A stretch of 64,000 nucleotides of DNA. Source: Terriglobia bacterium. GTDB taxonomy: Bacteria > Acidobacteriota > Terriglobia > Acidiferrales > UBA7541. Location of the stretch: contig JAIQGC010000003.1 in the NCBI GenBank assembly GCA_020072805.1, positions 1 to 64,000 of the forward strand, given 5' to 3'. The translations under genes were made by a program, and so were the position numbers. The notes below the pieces were generated by a model. It was not told the DNA's origin, searched no databases, and saw nothing but the letters and a program-made list of their open reading frames with translations. Shown piece by piece: positions 33,803 through 42,018 of the stretch (positions within the stretch are counted from its first letter, which is position 1; every line of letters begins with the position of its first letter).

Positions 33803-35140
33803 TTATCCGGAACGGCGCAGAGTGAGCAGAGTGATCTCCGGCGGGACGCCCAGGCGCACCGGCGCTCCCACGGTGCCCAGCCCGCGGTTCACGTAGAGGT
33901 TGGCGATTCCCGGCTGCAAATTCAGGGCAATATGGCGCTCGCCCATGCCCGGCTCGGCAGGAGCAAACAGCGGCCGGTGGAACAGCCCGGAAATGTAATC
34001 AGTGATAAAACGCGCCGGGCTGAAGCGCCGGTCCAGAATTTCCACCTGCACCTGCCCTCCGTGCGTGTGCCCGGATAGCGTCAACTCGATGCCCAATTCG
34101 GCGGCGCGGCGGAAGGAATTGGGATTGTGCGAAAGCAGGATGTTGGGCATGTCCCCGCGAACCAGCGGGTCCAGCCCCTCGATCATCTGCATCTTGCGTC
34201 CCTTGGGCGAACGCTCGCGCTGGTAATCCACGCCGATCAGGTTGAACTTGGCCCCGCGCCAGGTGAGTTCCTTGCTTTCCTGGCGCAGCAGCTTCATGCC
34301 GGCCTGCGCGAAAAGGGTCTGCGCGGAATCTTCCGCGCGCGCGTAAATTTCGTGATTCCCGTTGCAGCCCCACGTGCCCAGAGGCGCGCGCAGCTGCCGC
34401 AGTTCGTCCACGCAGTCAGCCAGGGGATCGTTGACCCCGGTGATGAAATCGCCGGTGACCACGGCCAGATCCGCGGAAAGATCGTTGGCCATGTCCACGG
34501 CGCGGCGGACGTTCTCGCGGGTCATGTAGCCGCTGAGGTGAATGTCGCTGAGCTGCACGATGCGCAGGCCGTCCAGCGCGGCAGGAAGGCTGGTGATGGG
34601 AACTTCCACGCGGCGCACCTGATAACGCAGGCGCTCTCCGGCAAATCCATACACCGCGCCGAGGAAGGGCATAGCCCCGGCCGCGACCGTGGCGGTTTGA
34701 AAAAGATAGCGGCGGCTGGGATTGACCAGCACGTCGGGAGCGGGTTCGCCGTGCGCAACCGGCGCCGCTGCCTGGGCGGCGGATGTTTGCCGGGCGCGGC
34801 GCCGGCCCATCCAGCGCCAGCCGCGGTCCAGGCCATGCACGGACTTGACGGAAACGTAGGCAAACAGCGCGCTGGCGAACCACAACCCGGCCAGGCCGGA
34901 GACCAGCGAAAAGTGCCGCAGAAAATGATTCTGATTGCTGCGCATGCTGCTCGCGGCCGCGGCCACCACCACCAGCAAGGCCGCCACATAAATCAGCCGC
35001 GCGGACACGCGCAGCCAGGTGCGGCCCCAGTTCGAGGTGACCCGCCACAGTCCGCGGTACCAGAATCGCTGCGAAAGATACAGCAGCGTGACGATAGAAA
35101 TCAGAATTGCGCTGCGCAGGAGCAGCCAGCCCCAGTCCAT
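33803..35140 (-). CDS. Membrane-anchored metallophosphoesterase (YkuE-like)
   Basis: A 445-residue protein with about four N-terminal helices (residues 1-110), a basic linker and a calcineurin-like phosphoesterase domain (about 170-445). Metal-binding motifs are in the correct order: SDIHLSGY, VVTGDFI, GNHEIY, LLSHNPN and SGHTHGGQ. Homologues such as YkuE/YpbG hydrolyse lipid-linked or nucleotide pyrophosphates at the membrane; the true substrate is unknown. A segment before the domain (NPSRRYLFQ followed by a hydrophobic stretch) resembles an internal Tat-like or anchor region. I prefer the ATG at 35140, preceded by GGGAGA, over an ATG nine codons upstream. Confidence 0.88.
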   Translation of the reverse strand: MDWGWLLLRSAILISIVTLLYLSQRFWYRGLWRVTSNWGRTWLRVSARLIYVAALLVVVAAAASSMRSNQNHFLRHFSLVSGLAGLWFASALFAYVSVKSVHGLDRGWRWMGRRRARQTSAAQAAAPVAHGEPAPDVLVNPSRRYLFQTATVAAGAMPFLGAVYGFAGERLRYQVRRVEVPITSLPAALDGLRIVQLSDIHLSGYMTRENVRRAVDMANDLSADLAVVTGDFITGVNDPLADCVDELRQLRAPLGTWGCNGNHEIYARAEDSAQTLFAQAGMKLLRQESKELTWRGAKFNLIGVDYQRERSPKGRKMQMIEGLDPLVRGDMPNILLSHNPNSFRRAAELGIELTLSGHTHGGQVQVEILDRRFSPARFITDYISGLFHRPLFAPAEPGMGERHIALNLQPGIANLYVNRGLGTVGAPVRLGVPPEITLLTLRRSG

Positions 35141-35237
35141 CAGAATGATTTCTCCCTTTAAGAACAATCCATTTTAGCATGCGGAGGCTGGGAACTACCG
35201 CTTTGCCATCGCTTGTTTCGTAAGTATGATGAGACTG

Positions 35238-35284
35238 TCCGAAAGTACAGGTGCAGCGCTTTCGGATCGTCCCGCTACGGGACG
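35238..35284. repeat. Two consecutive hairpins in the divergent spacer
   Basis: TCCGAAAG (35238-35245) pairs with CTTTCGGA (35259-35266). Two bases later CGTCCCG pairs with CGGGACG across a 3-nt loop (35268-35284). They lie between the metallophosphoesterase and DinB genes. There is no T run. Role unknown: attenuator, operator or palindromic repeat. Confidence 0.5.
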
Positions 35285-35339
35285 AGCGGTTCACCAGGAA
35301 AAGCGATTCTGAATTCAGACGGTAAGGAGAAAAGAAACC

Positions 35340-35912
35340 ATGAAGAGCACACGATTCCTGTTTTTGGGTGCGTTGATGGCCGGACTGCTGGCGGCGCCGG
35401 CGCTCGCGCAGGAAGCGGCCAAGAAGGAAGAGGCTCCCAAACCGGCGGCCAGCGCTTCCCAAGCCGTTCTGGAGCGCTGGAACGAGGCCGGAAGCAAACT
35501 CATCGCCATGGCCGAGGATTTCCCCGAGGACAAACTCGATTACAAGCCCACGCCGGAAGTGCGCACCTTCGCCGAACAACTGCTGCATGTGGCCGGAGTG
35601 AACAACCTGCTGGGGGCAAGCGTGCGGGGCGAAAAAGTGGCCGAAGCCGATCTGCCGCGCGATAAATACAAAACCCGCGCGGACATCGTGGCCGCGGTGA
35701 AAAAATCCTTCGCCGACGGCGCGGAAATCATCAAAGCCAAGGGCGACGCCGGACTTTCCGTTGCGGTGAAGCATCCCTTCGCCAACTCCATGATCCGCGT
35801 GGCCGATCTCGCCGATATGCTCTCGGCGCACGCGCAGGAGCACTACGGCCAATTGGTCGTCTATTACCGCCTGAACAAGCTGGTGCCCCCGGCCTCCCGC
35901 CCGCGCAAGTAG
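35340..35912 (+). CDS. Secreted DinB-family protein
   Basis: A 190-residue protein with a signal peptide (about 1-23, cleavage after ALAQ) and a DinB/YfiT-like four-helix bundle. Metal-ligand-type histidines stand in EQLLHVAGVNN and at the C-terminus in LSAHAQEHYGQLVVYYR, as in DinB-like putative metal-dependent hydrolases. Exported DinB proteins are common in Acidobacteriota; their substrate is unknown. The ATG follows AAGGAGAAAAGAAACC. Confidence 0.85.
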   Translation: MKSTRFLFLGALMAGLLAAPALAQEAAKKEEAPKPAASASQAVLERWNEAGSKLIAMAEDFPEDKLDYKPTPEVRTFAEQLLHVAGVNNLLGASVRGEKVAEADLPRDKYKTRADIVAAVKKSFADGAEIIKAKGDAGLSVAVKHPFANSMIRVADLADMLSAHAQEHYGQLVVYYRLNKLVPPASRPRK

Positions 35913-36002
35913 CCGCGCCGGGCAGTTACATTGCAGTTGCAAACCGGCCGGCGGCAGGCCCCACAGGCTGCTTCCGGCTGGTTTCTATTCTGGGAGGACA
36001 AG

Positions 36003-36608
36003 ATGAAACATAAATTTCTTTTTTTGGCCGTACTTGGACTTGCAACGGCATTGATGAGCTGCGAGCCGCAGATGGCCCTGTATCCGCTCCACACTGCTGA
36101 AGACAAGATATTTGATGAACAGCTGCTGGGAGAATGGCGCCAAGTGGATCCGGAAGAGAAAACGGTGAAAGACAACGAATCCAGTTTGAGCATTGTCCGG
36201 GCAGAAGACGGCCTGAGTTATATCGTGACCTTGCCCGTCCCGAAGGGCAAGGATGAGGCTGGGCTTGCCAGCACTGCCAGACTGGTCAAATTGGGTGATT
36301 TCCTTTTTCTTGATTTCAAAGCGCCTGATGACAAGGACTTAAAATTCAACTTTTATCCCTACCCTGTGGTCGAATCGCACGTGTTTGCCCGCGTGCGTGC
36401 GGACAAAAAGAACCTTCGTCTGGATTTCCTCAGCGACGACTGGGTCAAGAAGCAGCTCAAAGACGGCAAGTCCGCTCTCGCAACGCTGGCTGTCGATAGC
36501 GGCTTATTGGTCACTGCTACGACTGCGGAACTGCGAAAATTCGCTTTGGCCCACGCGGAAGATGAAGAAGCGTTCTCGGAGAGATTTGAATTCGCGCGGG
36601 CGAAGTAG
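36003..36608 (+). CDS. Putative lipoprotein of unknown function
   Basis: A 201-residue protein. The signal peptide ends in LMSC, a good lipobox, followed by EPQM. The mature part opens with YPLHTAEDKIFDEQLLGEWRQVD, similar to lipocalin-like or DUF-type small envelope lipoproteins that begin with a LxGxW motif. The rest is mixed beta. The ATG follows GGGAGGACAAG. Base composition is lower in GC than neighbouring genes. The family is not recognised with certainty. Confidence 0.7.
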   Translation: MKHKFLFLAVLGLATALMSCEPQMALYPLHTAEDKIFDEQLLGEWRQVDPEEKTVKDNESSLSIVRAEDGLSYIVTLPVPKGKDEAGLASTARLVKLGDFLFLDFKAPDDKDLKFNFYPYPVVESHVFARVRADKKNLRLDFLSDDWVKKQLKDGKSALATLAVDSGLLVTATTAELRKFALAHAEDEEAFSERFEFARAK

Positions 36609-36616
36609 TCGGCTGA

Positions 36617-36641
36617 CAACAAAAACGCCGCCTCAGGCGGT
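36617..36641 (-). terminator. Terminator overlapping the stop codon of the YyaL-like gene
   Basis: On the minus strand CCGCC-TGA-GGCGG is followed by CG and five T. The TGA in the loop is the stop codon of the gene read from 38750 (stop at 36633-36635). The stem is short (5-6 bp). Confidence 0.5.
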
Positions 36642-38750
36642 GGCCGCTCCCGCAGGCGCGCCTTCCAGCAGCGCGCGCAACTGCTCGGGATCTCCCGTGG
36701 GCGGCAGGCAGGTCTGCCCGGCACACACGATAGCCAGCGGCTTCTCCGCCAGGAGATGCGGCAGGGTCAGGCGCAGCGCCCCGGCCAGATTTTCGAGCGC
36801 AGCGCCGGGAGTAAGGCGCAGGACGCTCTTGCCCAGGCGGTAGACGCCATTGACGGCGTCGAGCAACTCATCGGCAGCCACGTCGCCGGCCGCGCCGGTG
36901 ACCACCACCTGCATGGGGTGGCGGGTAAAAAGCGTGGCGGCCAGGCCGTAGGTGGCCGCGAACATCCCGTATTGCGCGGCAACTCCCGCAAAAGTTTCCA
37001 AAGTCCTTTCCGCAAAGCTCCGATAGCGTTCCTCGCCGGTGTAGGCGTGCAGGCGCACGAGCGCGATAACTGCGAGGGAATTCGCGCCGGGCATGGGCGA
37101 ATCCTGAAACGGTTTGCGGCGCACGTCCAGCCCGCCCAGCGGCGGCGCGTCGGAAGCGCGGTCGAAGAATCCCCCGCCTTCGCCGTCGGCGTAGCGTTCC
37201 AGCGCAAAATCCAGCGTGCGCTGCGCCGCGCGGAAATAGCGCGCATCGAGCGTGGCCTCATAGGCATCCAGCAGGGCCAAGGCGCCGGTGATCTGGTCGT
37301 CGAGCGAGCCATCCAGCGCCGGGCCGCCGATGCGGTGGCGGAATCCGCGCGCCTCGCTCCAGGCTTCCCGCAGAATGCGCTCGGCGCTCTTGAGCGCGAA
37401 GGCGCGGCAGCGCTGCCCCGCCGGCCCGCCCAGCACGCGCGCGGCTTCCAGATACGCGGAGACAAACATCGAATTCCAGGCCGTGTACATGGTCTGGTCC
37501 ACGAACGGCGTGGGACGCTCCAGGCGCGCGGCCAGCATTTTTCCGGAAGCTTGAACGATGACGGACTCGATCTCCGCTTCGTGCTTGCCTAGCGTGGCGG
37601 CGATTTCCGCCGCGTCCCGCGCAATCCATAAAACATTCTTCGCCGGATTATGGTGCATCTCCCCATGTGCCTCGACGTCGAAGTGCAGCTCCATCACCCG
37701 CGCTTCTTCGGCGGAAAGTGCCGCGCGCAGTTCCTCCTGCGTCCAGGTGAAATAGTCGCCGTCGTCGTCGAGCGTCACGTCCGCGTCCTGGCTACCGTAA
37801 AATCCGCCATTCTGCTGGTCGGAGAGCACTTCGTTCACCCAGTCGATGATGCCTTCGGCGGCCTCGCGTAAAACCGGATTGCGCGTGATCTGCCAGCCGT
37901 GCAGATAATTACGCAGCAGCTCGGAATTGTCGTAACTCATCTTTTCGAAATGCGGCACGAGCCAGCGTTCGTCCACCGAATAGCGGTGAAATCCCCCGGC
38001 CAGCTGGTCGTACACGCCGCCGCGGGCCATCTTCACCAGCGTGGTTTCCGCGAGCGCCAGCAGGTGTTTTTCCTGCGTCTGCTGGTAGCGCTCCAGCACC
38101 AGGTCCATCGCCGAAGTGTGCGGAAATTTCGGCGAGCGCCCGAAGCCCCCGTTCTTGATGTCGAAGAGCTGCACGATCGAAGCGATTTGTGCATCCACCA
38201 CTGCCGGGTCGAATCCCGCGCGGGCGGTGGAATAACTTTCCGCCTGGGCCACGGCCGCCGCCAGCGAATTCGCCGCGGTTTCCAGTTCCGCGCGCTTCCC
38301 CCGGTACGCCTCGGCCACGCTCATCAGGATGCGCCGGAAGCCGGGGCGGCCCATGGCGTCCTCGGGCGGAAAATACGTCCCGCCGAAAAACGGTTTGCCG
38401 TCGGGCAGGAGAAATCCGGTGAGCGGCCAGCCGCCCTGCCCGGAAATGGCGCTGATGGCGGCCTGATAGCGCGCGTCCACGTCGGGGCGCTCGTCGCGGT
38501 CCACCTTCACGGCGATGAAATGTTCGTTGATCAGCGCGGCGATGGACGGATTTTCGTAGCTCTCGCGGTCAATCACGTGGCACCAGTGGCACCACACCGC
38601 GCCGATATCCAGCAGAATGGGCTTGTCCTCGGCCCGCGCACGGTCCAGTGCGGCCTCGCCCCATTCATGCCAGTCAATGGGCTGGTGCGAAGCGGAGCGG
38701 AGATACGGGCTGGCGGAATCCTTCAGGCGGTTTTCCGGATGAGCGGACAA
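36633..38750 (-). CDS. YyaL-type thioredoxin-domain protein (DUF255/Spermatogenesis-associated protein 20 family)
   Basis: A 705-residue protein. The N-terminal thioredoxin-like domain (about 1-170) contains SPYLRSASHQPIDWHEWGEA and the redox-like motif VWCHWCHVI, then FGGTYFPPE. The remainder is an alpha/alpha barrel like glycoside hydrolase or N-acylglucosamine 2-epimerase folds (QLAGGFHRYSVDERWLVPHFEKMSYD, YTAWNSMFVSAYLEA). The family is widely conserved but its reaction is not established. The start is TTG at 38750 preceded by AAGGGA at good distance. It is convergent with the lipoprotein gene at 36003. Confidence 0.92.
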   Translation of the reverse strand: MSAHPENRLKDSASPYLRSASHQPIDWHEWGEAALDRARAEDKPILLDIGAVWCHWCHVIDRESYENPSIAALINEHFIAVKVDRDERPDVDARYQAAISAISGQGGWPLTGFLLPDGKPFFGGTYFPPEDAMGRPGFRRILMSVAEAYRGKRAELETAANSLAAAVAQAESYSTARAGFDPAVVDAQIASIVQLFDIKNGGFGRSPKFPHTSAMDLVLERYQQTQEKHLLALAETTLVKMARGGVYDQLAGGFHRYSVDERWLVPHFEKMSYDNSELLRNYLHGWQITRNPVLREAAEGIIDWVNEVLSDQQNGGFYGSQDADVTLDDDGDYFTWTQEELRAALSAEEARVMELHFDVEAHGEMHHNPAKNVLWIARDAAEIAATLGKHEAEIESVIVQASGKMLAARLERPTPFVDQTMYTAWNSMFVSAYLEAARVLGGPAGQRCRAFALKSAERILREAWSEARGFRHRIGGPALDGSLDDQITGALALLDAYEATLDARYFRAAQRTLDFALERYADGEGGGFFDRASDAPPLGGLDVRRKPFQDSPMPGANSLAVIALVRLHAYTGEERYRSFAERTLETFAGVAAQYGMFAATYGLAATLFTRHPMQVVVTGAAGDVAADELLDAVNGVYRLGKSVLRLTPGAALENLAGALRLTLPHLLAEKPLAIVCAGQTCLPPTGDPEQLRALLEGAPAGAATA

Positions 38751-38780
38751 GTGGTTTCCCTTCTGTGGATGGAAGACTCG

Positions 38781-39257
38781 TTACTGCAGGAAATCGCCGG
38801 AGCCAAGATCGCGCGGGTCAATGGGCTTGCGTCCCCCGAAGCCTTCGTCCCGCCGGTGATAGTAGCGGATGCGGTCCTCGCCCACCTTCCAGCACAGGTA
38901 GACCTCCTCGTTGTGCAGGATGGCAGGGAAGTCCAGCAGGCCCACGTCGAGGTCCTTGACCACGCAGCCGGCGGAATCGATGCGTTCCAGAGCGGCCCGG
39001 AAAATCTTGGAAATCTGGATATGTTCGAGGCGCTGCCCGGCCAGCTTCTCGTACGGGACGGTGACGCCGCCCATCATCATGATGCGCGTGGCGACGGTGG
39101 TGAGATCCTCTTCGAGCGGAGCGAGCTTGCGGCGGCACTCCATGGCCTCCATCAGCACGGGCTCAAGTTCCTGGCGGGCGTGCTCGGCTTCGGTGAGCGT
39201 GAAGAAACGCTGCGGCTGTTCCGGAGCGTCCTTGTCCTTGTCGTCGTCATCCATCAT
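38781..39257 (-). CDS. DUF2203 family protein
   Basis: A 158-residue cytoplasmic protein. An acidic start (MMDDDDKDKD) leads to FFTLTEAEHARQELEPVL and the hallmark DLDVGLLDFPAILHNEEVYL followed by CWKVGED and YYHRRDEGFGGRKPI. These match DUF2203, a small helical family of unknown function. It starts 21 bp after nadA and ends 30 bp before the YyaL-like gene, so the three are probably an operon with nadA first. Confidence 0.88.
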   Translation of the reverse strand: MMDDDDKDKDAPEQPQRFFTLTEAEHARQELEPVLMEAMECRRKLAPLEEDLTTVATRIMMMGGVTVPYEKLAGQRLEHIQISKIFRAALERIDSAGCVVKDLDVGLLDFPAILHNEEVYLCWKVGEDRIRYYHRRDEGFGGRKPIDPRDLGSGDFLQ

Positions 39258-39278
39258 GGGGTTCCGTTTCGTTCTCGT

Positions 39279-40442
39279 TTAGCGCAACGCCAGCATGCGC
39301 TCCAGGGCCACGCGCGCATAGTGGCGCGTGCGCTCGTTCACCTCGATGCGGTTGACCACCTTGCCCGCCACCAGGTTCTCCAGCGCCCACAGCAGATGCT
39401 GCGGCGTGATCCGGAACATGGTCGTGCACACGCACACATTGGGGTCCAGCGAAATCACCAGACGATCCTTCAGTTCCGTGCTCAGCCGGTGCACCAGATG
39501 CACTTCGGTGGCCACCGCCCACTGCGAACCCGGCGCGCCCGCGCTCACCGTTTTGATGATCTGCTCGGTGGACCCAACGTGGTCGGCGGCCTGCACCACT
39601 TCAAAGCGGCATTCGGGATGCGCGATCACCTGAATTCCAGGATGCTCCCGCCGCACTTTGGCGATGTGCTCCGGCAGGAAGCGCTGGTGCACGGAGCAAT
39701 AGCCCTTCCATAGAATCACTTTCGCGCCGTGGATGGCTTCCGGCGTATTCCCGCCGAACTCCTGATGCGGATCCCAGACGATCATTTTGTCCAGGGGAAT
39801 GCCCATTTTGTAAGCGGTGTTGCGCCCGAGGTGCTCGTCGGGGAGGAACAGCACGCGCTCGCCTTGCTTGAAGGCCCAGCGCATCACCGCGGCCGCGTTC
39901 GAACTGGTGCACACCGCGCCGCCCTGCTCGCCCGTAAACGCCTTGATGGCCGCCGTGGAGTTCATGTATGTCACCGGGACGGTCCCGCTCACGCCCAGGG
40001 ACTGCAGTTCCCTCCAGCACGTCTCCACCTGCCCGATTTCGGCCATGTCCGCCATCGAGCAGCCCGCGCTCAAGTCCGGCAGGATCACCACCTGCTCGCC
40101 CTGGCGCAGGATGTCCGCGCTTTCGGCCATGAAGTGCACGCCGCAGAAGACGATGTAGCGCCCCCCGGCCGCGGCCGCCTGCTGCGAAAGCTTGAGGGAA
40201 TCGCCGCGAAAATCGGCGAACTGGATGACTTCATCGCGCTGGTAATGGTGCCCGAGAATCACCAGGTCGGAGCCGAGTTTGGCCTTGGCCGCGGCAATGC
40301 GCTCGCTGCACGAAGTGTCCGGCGTCAGCAGGTAGCTGTCGAAATCGCAGGCCACGCCGGGCTCGATTTCCGGCGCGCGCAGCGAAGCCGGCTGGCTCGT
40401 GCCGGCCAGCGGGCCGCTCGATATTTTCAATAGGCTGGGCAT
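39279..40442 (-). CDS. nadA: Quinolinate synthase A
   Basis: A 387-residue [4Fe-4S] enzyme that condenses iminoaspartate with dihydroxyacetone phosphate to quinolinate in de novo NAD synthesis. Family motifs: GHHYQRDEVIQFADFRGDSL, FCGVHFMAESADIL, YMNSTAAIKA, TSSNAAAVM and HPECRFEVVQAADHVGST. The three cluster cysteines fit FCGVHF, VCTSSN or CVCTTM, and HPEC. The C-terminus NLVAGKVVNRIEV is also typical. The ATG follows GAGGAGCTGAGAC. No nadB or nadC lies in the window. Confidence 0.95.
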   Translation of the reverse strand: MPSLLKISSGPLAGTSQPASLRAPEIEPGVACDFDSYLLTPDTSCSERIAAAKAKLGSDLVILGHHYQRDEVIQFADFRGDSLKLSQQAAAAGGRYIVFCGVHFMAESADILRQGEQVVILPDLSAGCSMADMAEIGQVETCWRELQSLGVSGTVPVTYMNSTAAIKAFTGEQGGAVCTSSNAAAVMRWAFKQGERVLFLPDEHLGRNTAYKMGIPLDKMIVWDPHQEFGGNTPEAIHGAKVILWKGYCSVHQRFLPEHIAKVRREHPGIQVIAHPECRFEVVQAADHVGSTEQIIKTVSAGAPGSQWAVATEVHLVHRLSTELKDRLVISLDPNVCVCTTMFRITPQHLLWALENLVAGKVVNRIEVNERTRHYARVALERMLALR

Positions 40443-40717
40443 GGTCCGGTTCGTCTCAGCTCCTCAATAAGCTCCTGTTCATTGGATGAATCTTGCCCCT
40501 TTTTGGTTTGATCCGCCACTATCCGCATTTCTCACAAGAGTCGGGTCTTGCCCTGCCCGTTCCTGCAATTGCACGGTTTCCTGTTTTGCCGTGCGCCTAA
40601 GACTGCTGTCTTTCTCCCACCAGCAAAATTGGCGCGAACTCTGTAGCCGCCCTCTTCAGAGGGCGGGCTTTTCCACTCCACCCACCCACACCCGCTCCTC
40701 CTGGTGAGAAATGCGGA

Positions 40718-41704
40718 CTATCCGCCGATGGAAACCATGGTTCGCCCGGGCGGCGCGAAATCGGGTTCGTTGATGCGGTGGCCCGGCTCCTTCTCGTGCA
40801 CCACGGAGCGAATGAAGAAAGCCAGGTCGTCGTCGGAGGCGCCGTCACGCAGCAAGGGCCGCAGGTCATGCTCGTCCTTGCTGAAGAGGCAGGTGCGAAT
40901 CTTGCCGTCGGCGGTCATGCGGATGCGCGAGCAATGCCCGCAGAAGGGCTGCGTGACCGAAGCAATCAGCCCGATCTCCCCGGCAGCCCCGTCGGCGAAG
41001 CGGTATTTCCGCGCCGTTTCGCTGGGCTCGTTGGGGATGGCCTCCAGCTTCCATTGCGCATCAATGCGCCGGTGCACTTCCGCCGCCGGAACCACCGACT
41101 CGCGCGTCCACGAGCGGTCCGCGTCCAGCGGCATGAACTCGATAAAGCGCATGATGATGCCGCGCTCGCGGGCGAAGGCCGCAAACGCCTCCACCTCGCC
41201 GTCGTTGATCCCCCGCACCAGCACCGCGTTGACCTTCACCGGCGCCATGCTTGTGCGCTGCACCGCTTCGATGCCCGCAATCACGTCAGCGTAGGAGTGC
41301 GTGCGCGTAAGCTGCTCGAACTTCACCGGGTCCAGCGAATCCAGGCTGATATTGATGCGCCGCAGCCCCGCGCGCACCAGCCGCTCGCAGCGCCCCGCCA
41401 GCAGGTGCCCGTTGGTGGTCATCGAAATATCCTCGAAGCCCACTCCATGCAGCCTCTCGATGAACTCCTCGACGCCCTTGCGCACCAACGGCTCGCCGCC
41501 CGTGACCCGAATCTTGCGGATGCCCAGCCCGTGGTAGACCCGTCCCAGCCGTTCCAGTTCGTCCCAGGAGAGCAGTTCGCTTTCCGGGCGGTAGTTTTCC
41601 GGGTCGGCGGAACGGCAATAGACGCAGCGGAAATTGCAGCGGTCGGTGACCGAAATGCGCAGGTCAGTGATCTGGCGGCCGAATTTGTCGTGCAGCAGGC
41701 TCAC
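40718..41704 (-). CDS. moaA: GTP 3',8-cyclase MoaA
   Basis: A 328-residue radical SAM enzyme for the first step of molybdenum cofactor synthesis. The N-terminal cluster motif is CNFRCVYC (C23, C27, C30), with TGGEPLVRKG as SAM site. The second cluster uses C255, C258 and C272 (CGHC ... C). The C-terminal Gly-Gly that MoaA needs is present (SIGG). I take the GTG at 41704, preceded by AGGGG at 8 nt, because the family start is normally about 20 residues before the cluster. No other moa gene is adjacent. A long structured leader lies upstream. Confidence 0.95.
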   Translation of the reverse strand: MSLLHDKFGRQITDLRISVTDRCNFRCVYCRSADPENYRPESELLSWDELERLGRVYHGLGIRKIRVTGGEPLVRKGVEEFIERLHGVGFEDISMTTNGHLLAGRCERLVRAGLRRINISLDSLDPVKFEQLTRTHSYADVIAGIEAVQRTSMAPVKVNAVLVRGINDGEVEAFAAFARERGIIMRFIEFMPLDADRSWTRESVVPAAEVHRRIDAQWKLEAIPNEPSETARKYRFADGAAGEIGLIASVTQPFCGHCSRIRMTADGKIRTCLFSKDEHDLRPLLRDGASDDDLAFFIRSVVHEKEPGHRINEPDFAPPGRTMVSIGG

Positions 41705-42018
41705 GCGCGTGACCCCTGAAAACACGAACGCCCGAATCCGGCCTGGAATCGGGCGATACGCCCCAAAGGTCGCGGCCTTTGAAGCTCTCCTTTCCAAGCG
41801 CGGGAGGCCCGGGCGTTTCCGCCCGAACCCTCGGCAGCGGAGTTCTCGCCAAATTCCCGGCAAAAACCGCCTCTGCGTCGCCCCCTCGTCCTTAGGTTTT
41901 CTCGCCTGTAGGCGCCGGGGGTCGGAGTTCTCCCCTATTCTACCCCCGTACCCACCCCTGCGCAATCGGGAGCTGACCGGGTCGGCAAGGCGCTGGAATG
42001 TGATACAGTTTTTTCCGC
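41705..42018 (-). other. Long, hairpin-rich leader region upstream of moaA
   Basis: This 314-bp divergent spacer holds five strong hairpins. In minus-strand order: CGCCT/AGGCG (41903-41914); CGGGCG-GAAA-CGCCCG with a GNRA tetraloop (41810-41825); CAAAGG/CCTTTG (41764-41781); GGGCG-TAT-CGCCC (41751-41763); CCCGATTCC/GGATTCGGG (41731-41753, one mismatch). The last two share three bases and are mutually exclusive, as expected of a switch. It ends 27 nt before the moaA start. I could not match it to the Moco (moaA) riboswitch or a c-di-GMP aptamer from memory. TACAGT (42004-42009) lies 9 nt before the divergent gene at 42019. Confidence 0.5.

Noticed and set aside
41705-42018. c-di-GMP-I (GEMM) riboswitch in the moaA leader
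   Set aside because: GAAAACC and GACGCAGAGGC segments on the minus strand recall the aptamer, but the tetraloop-receptor arrangement and the second conserved helix are not convincing.
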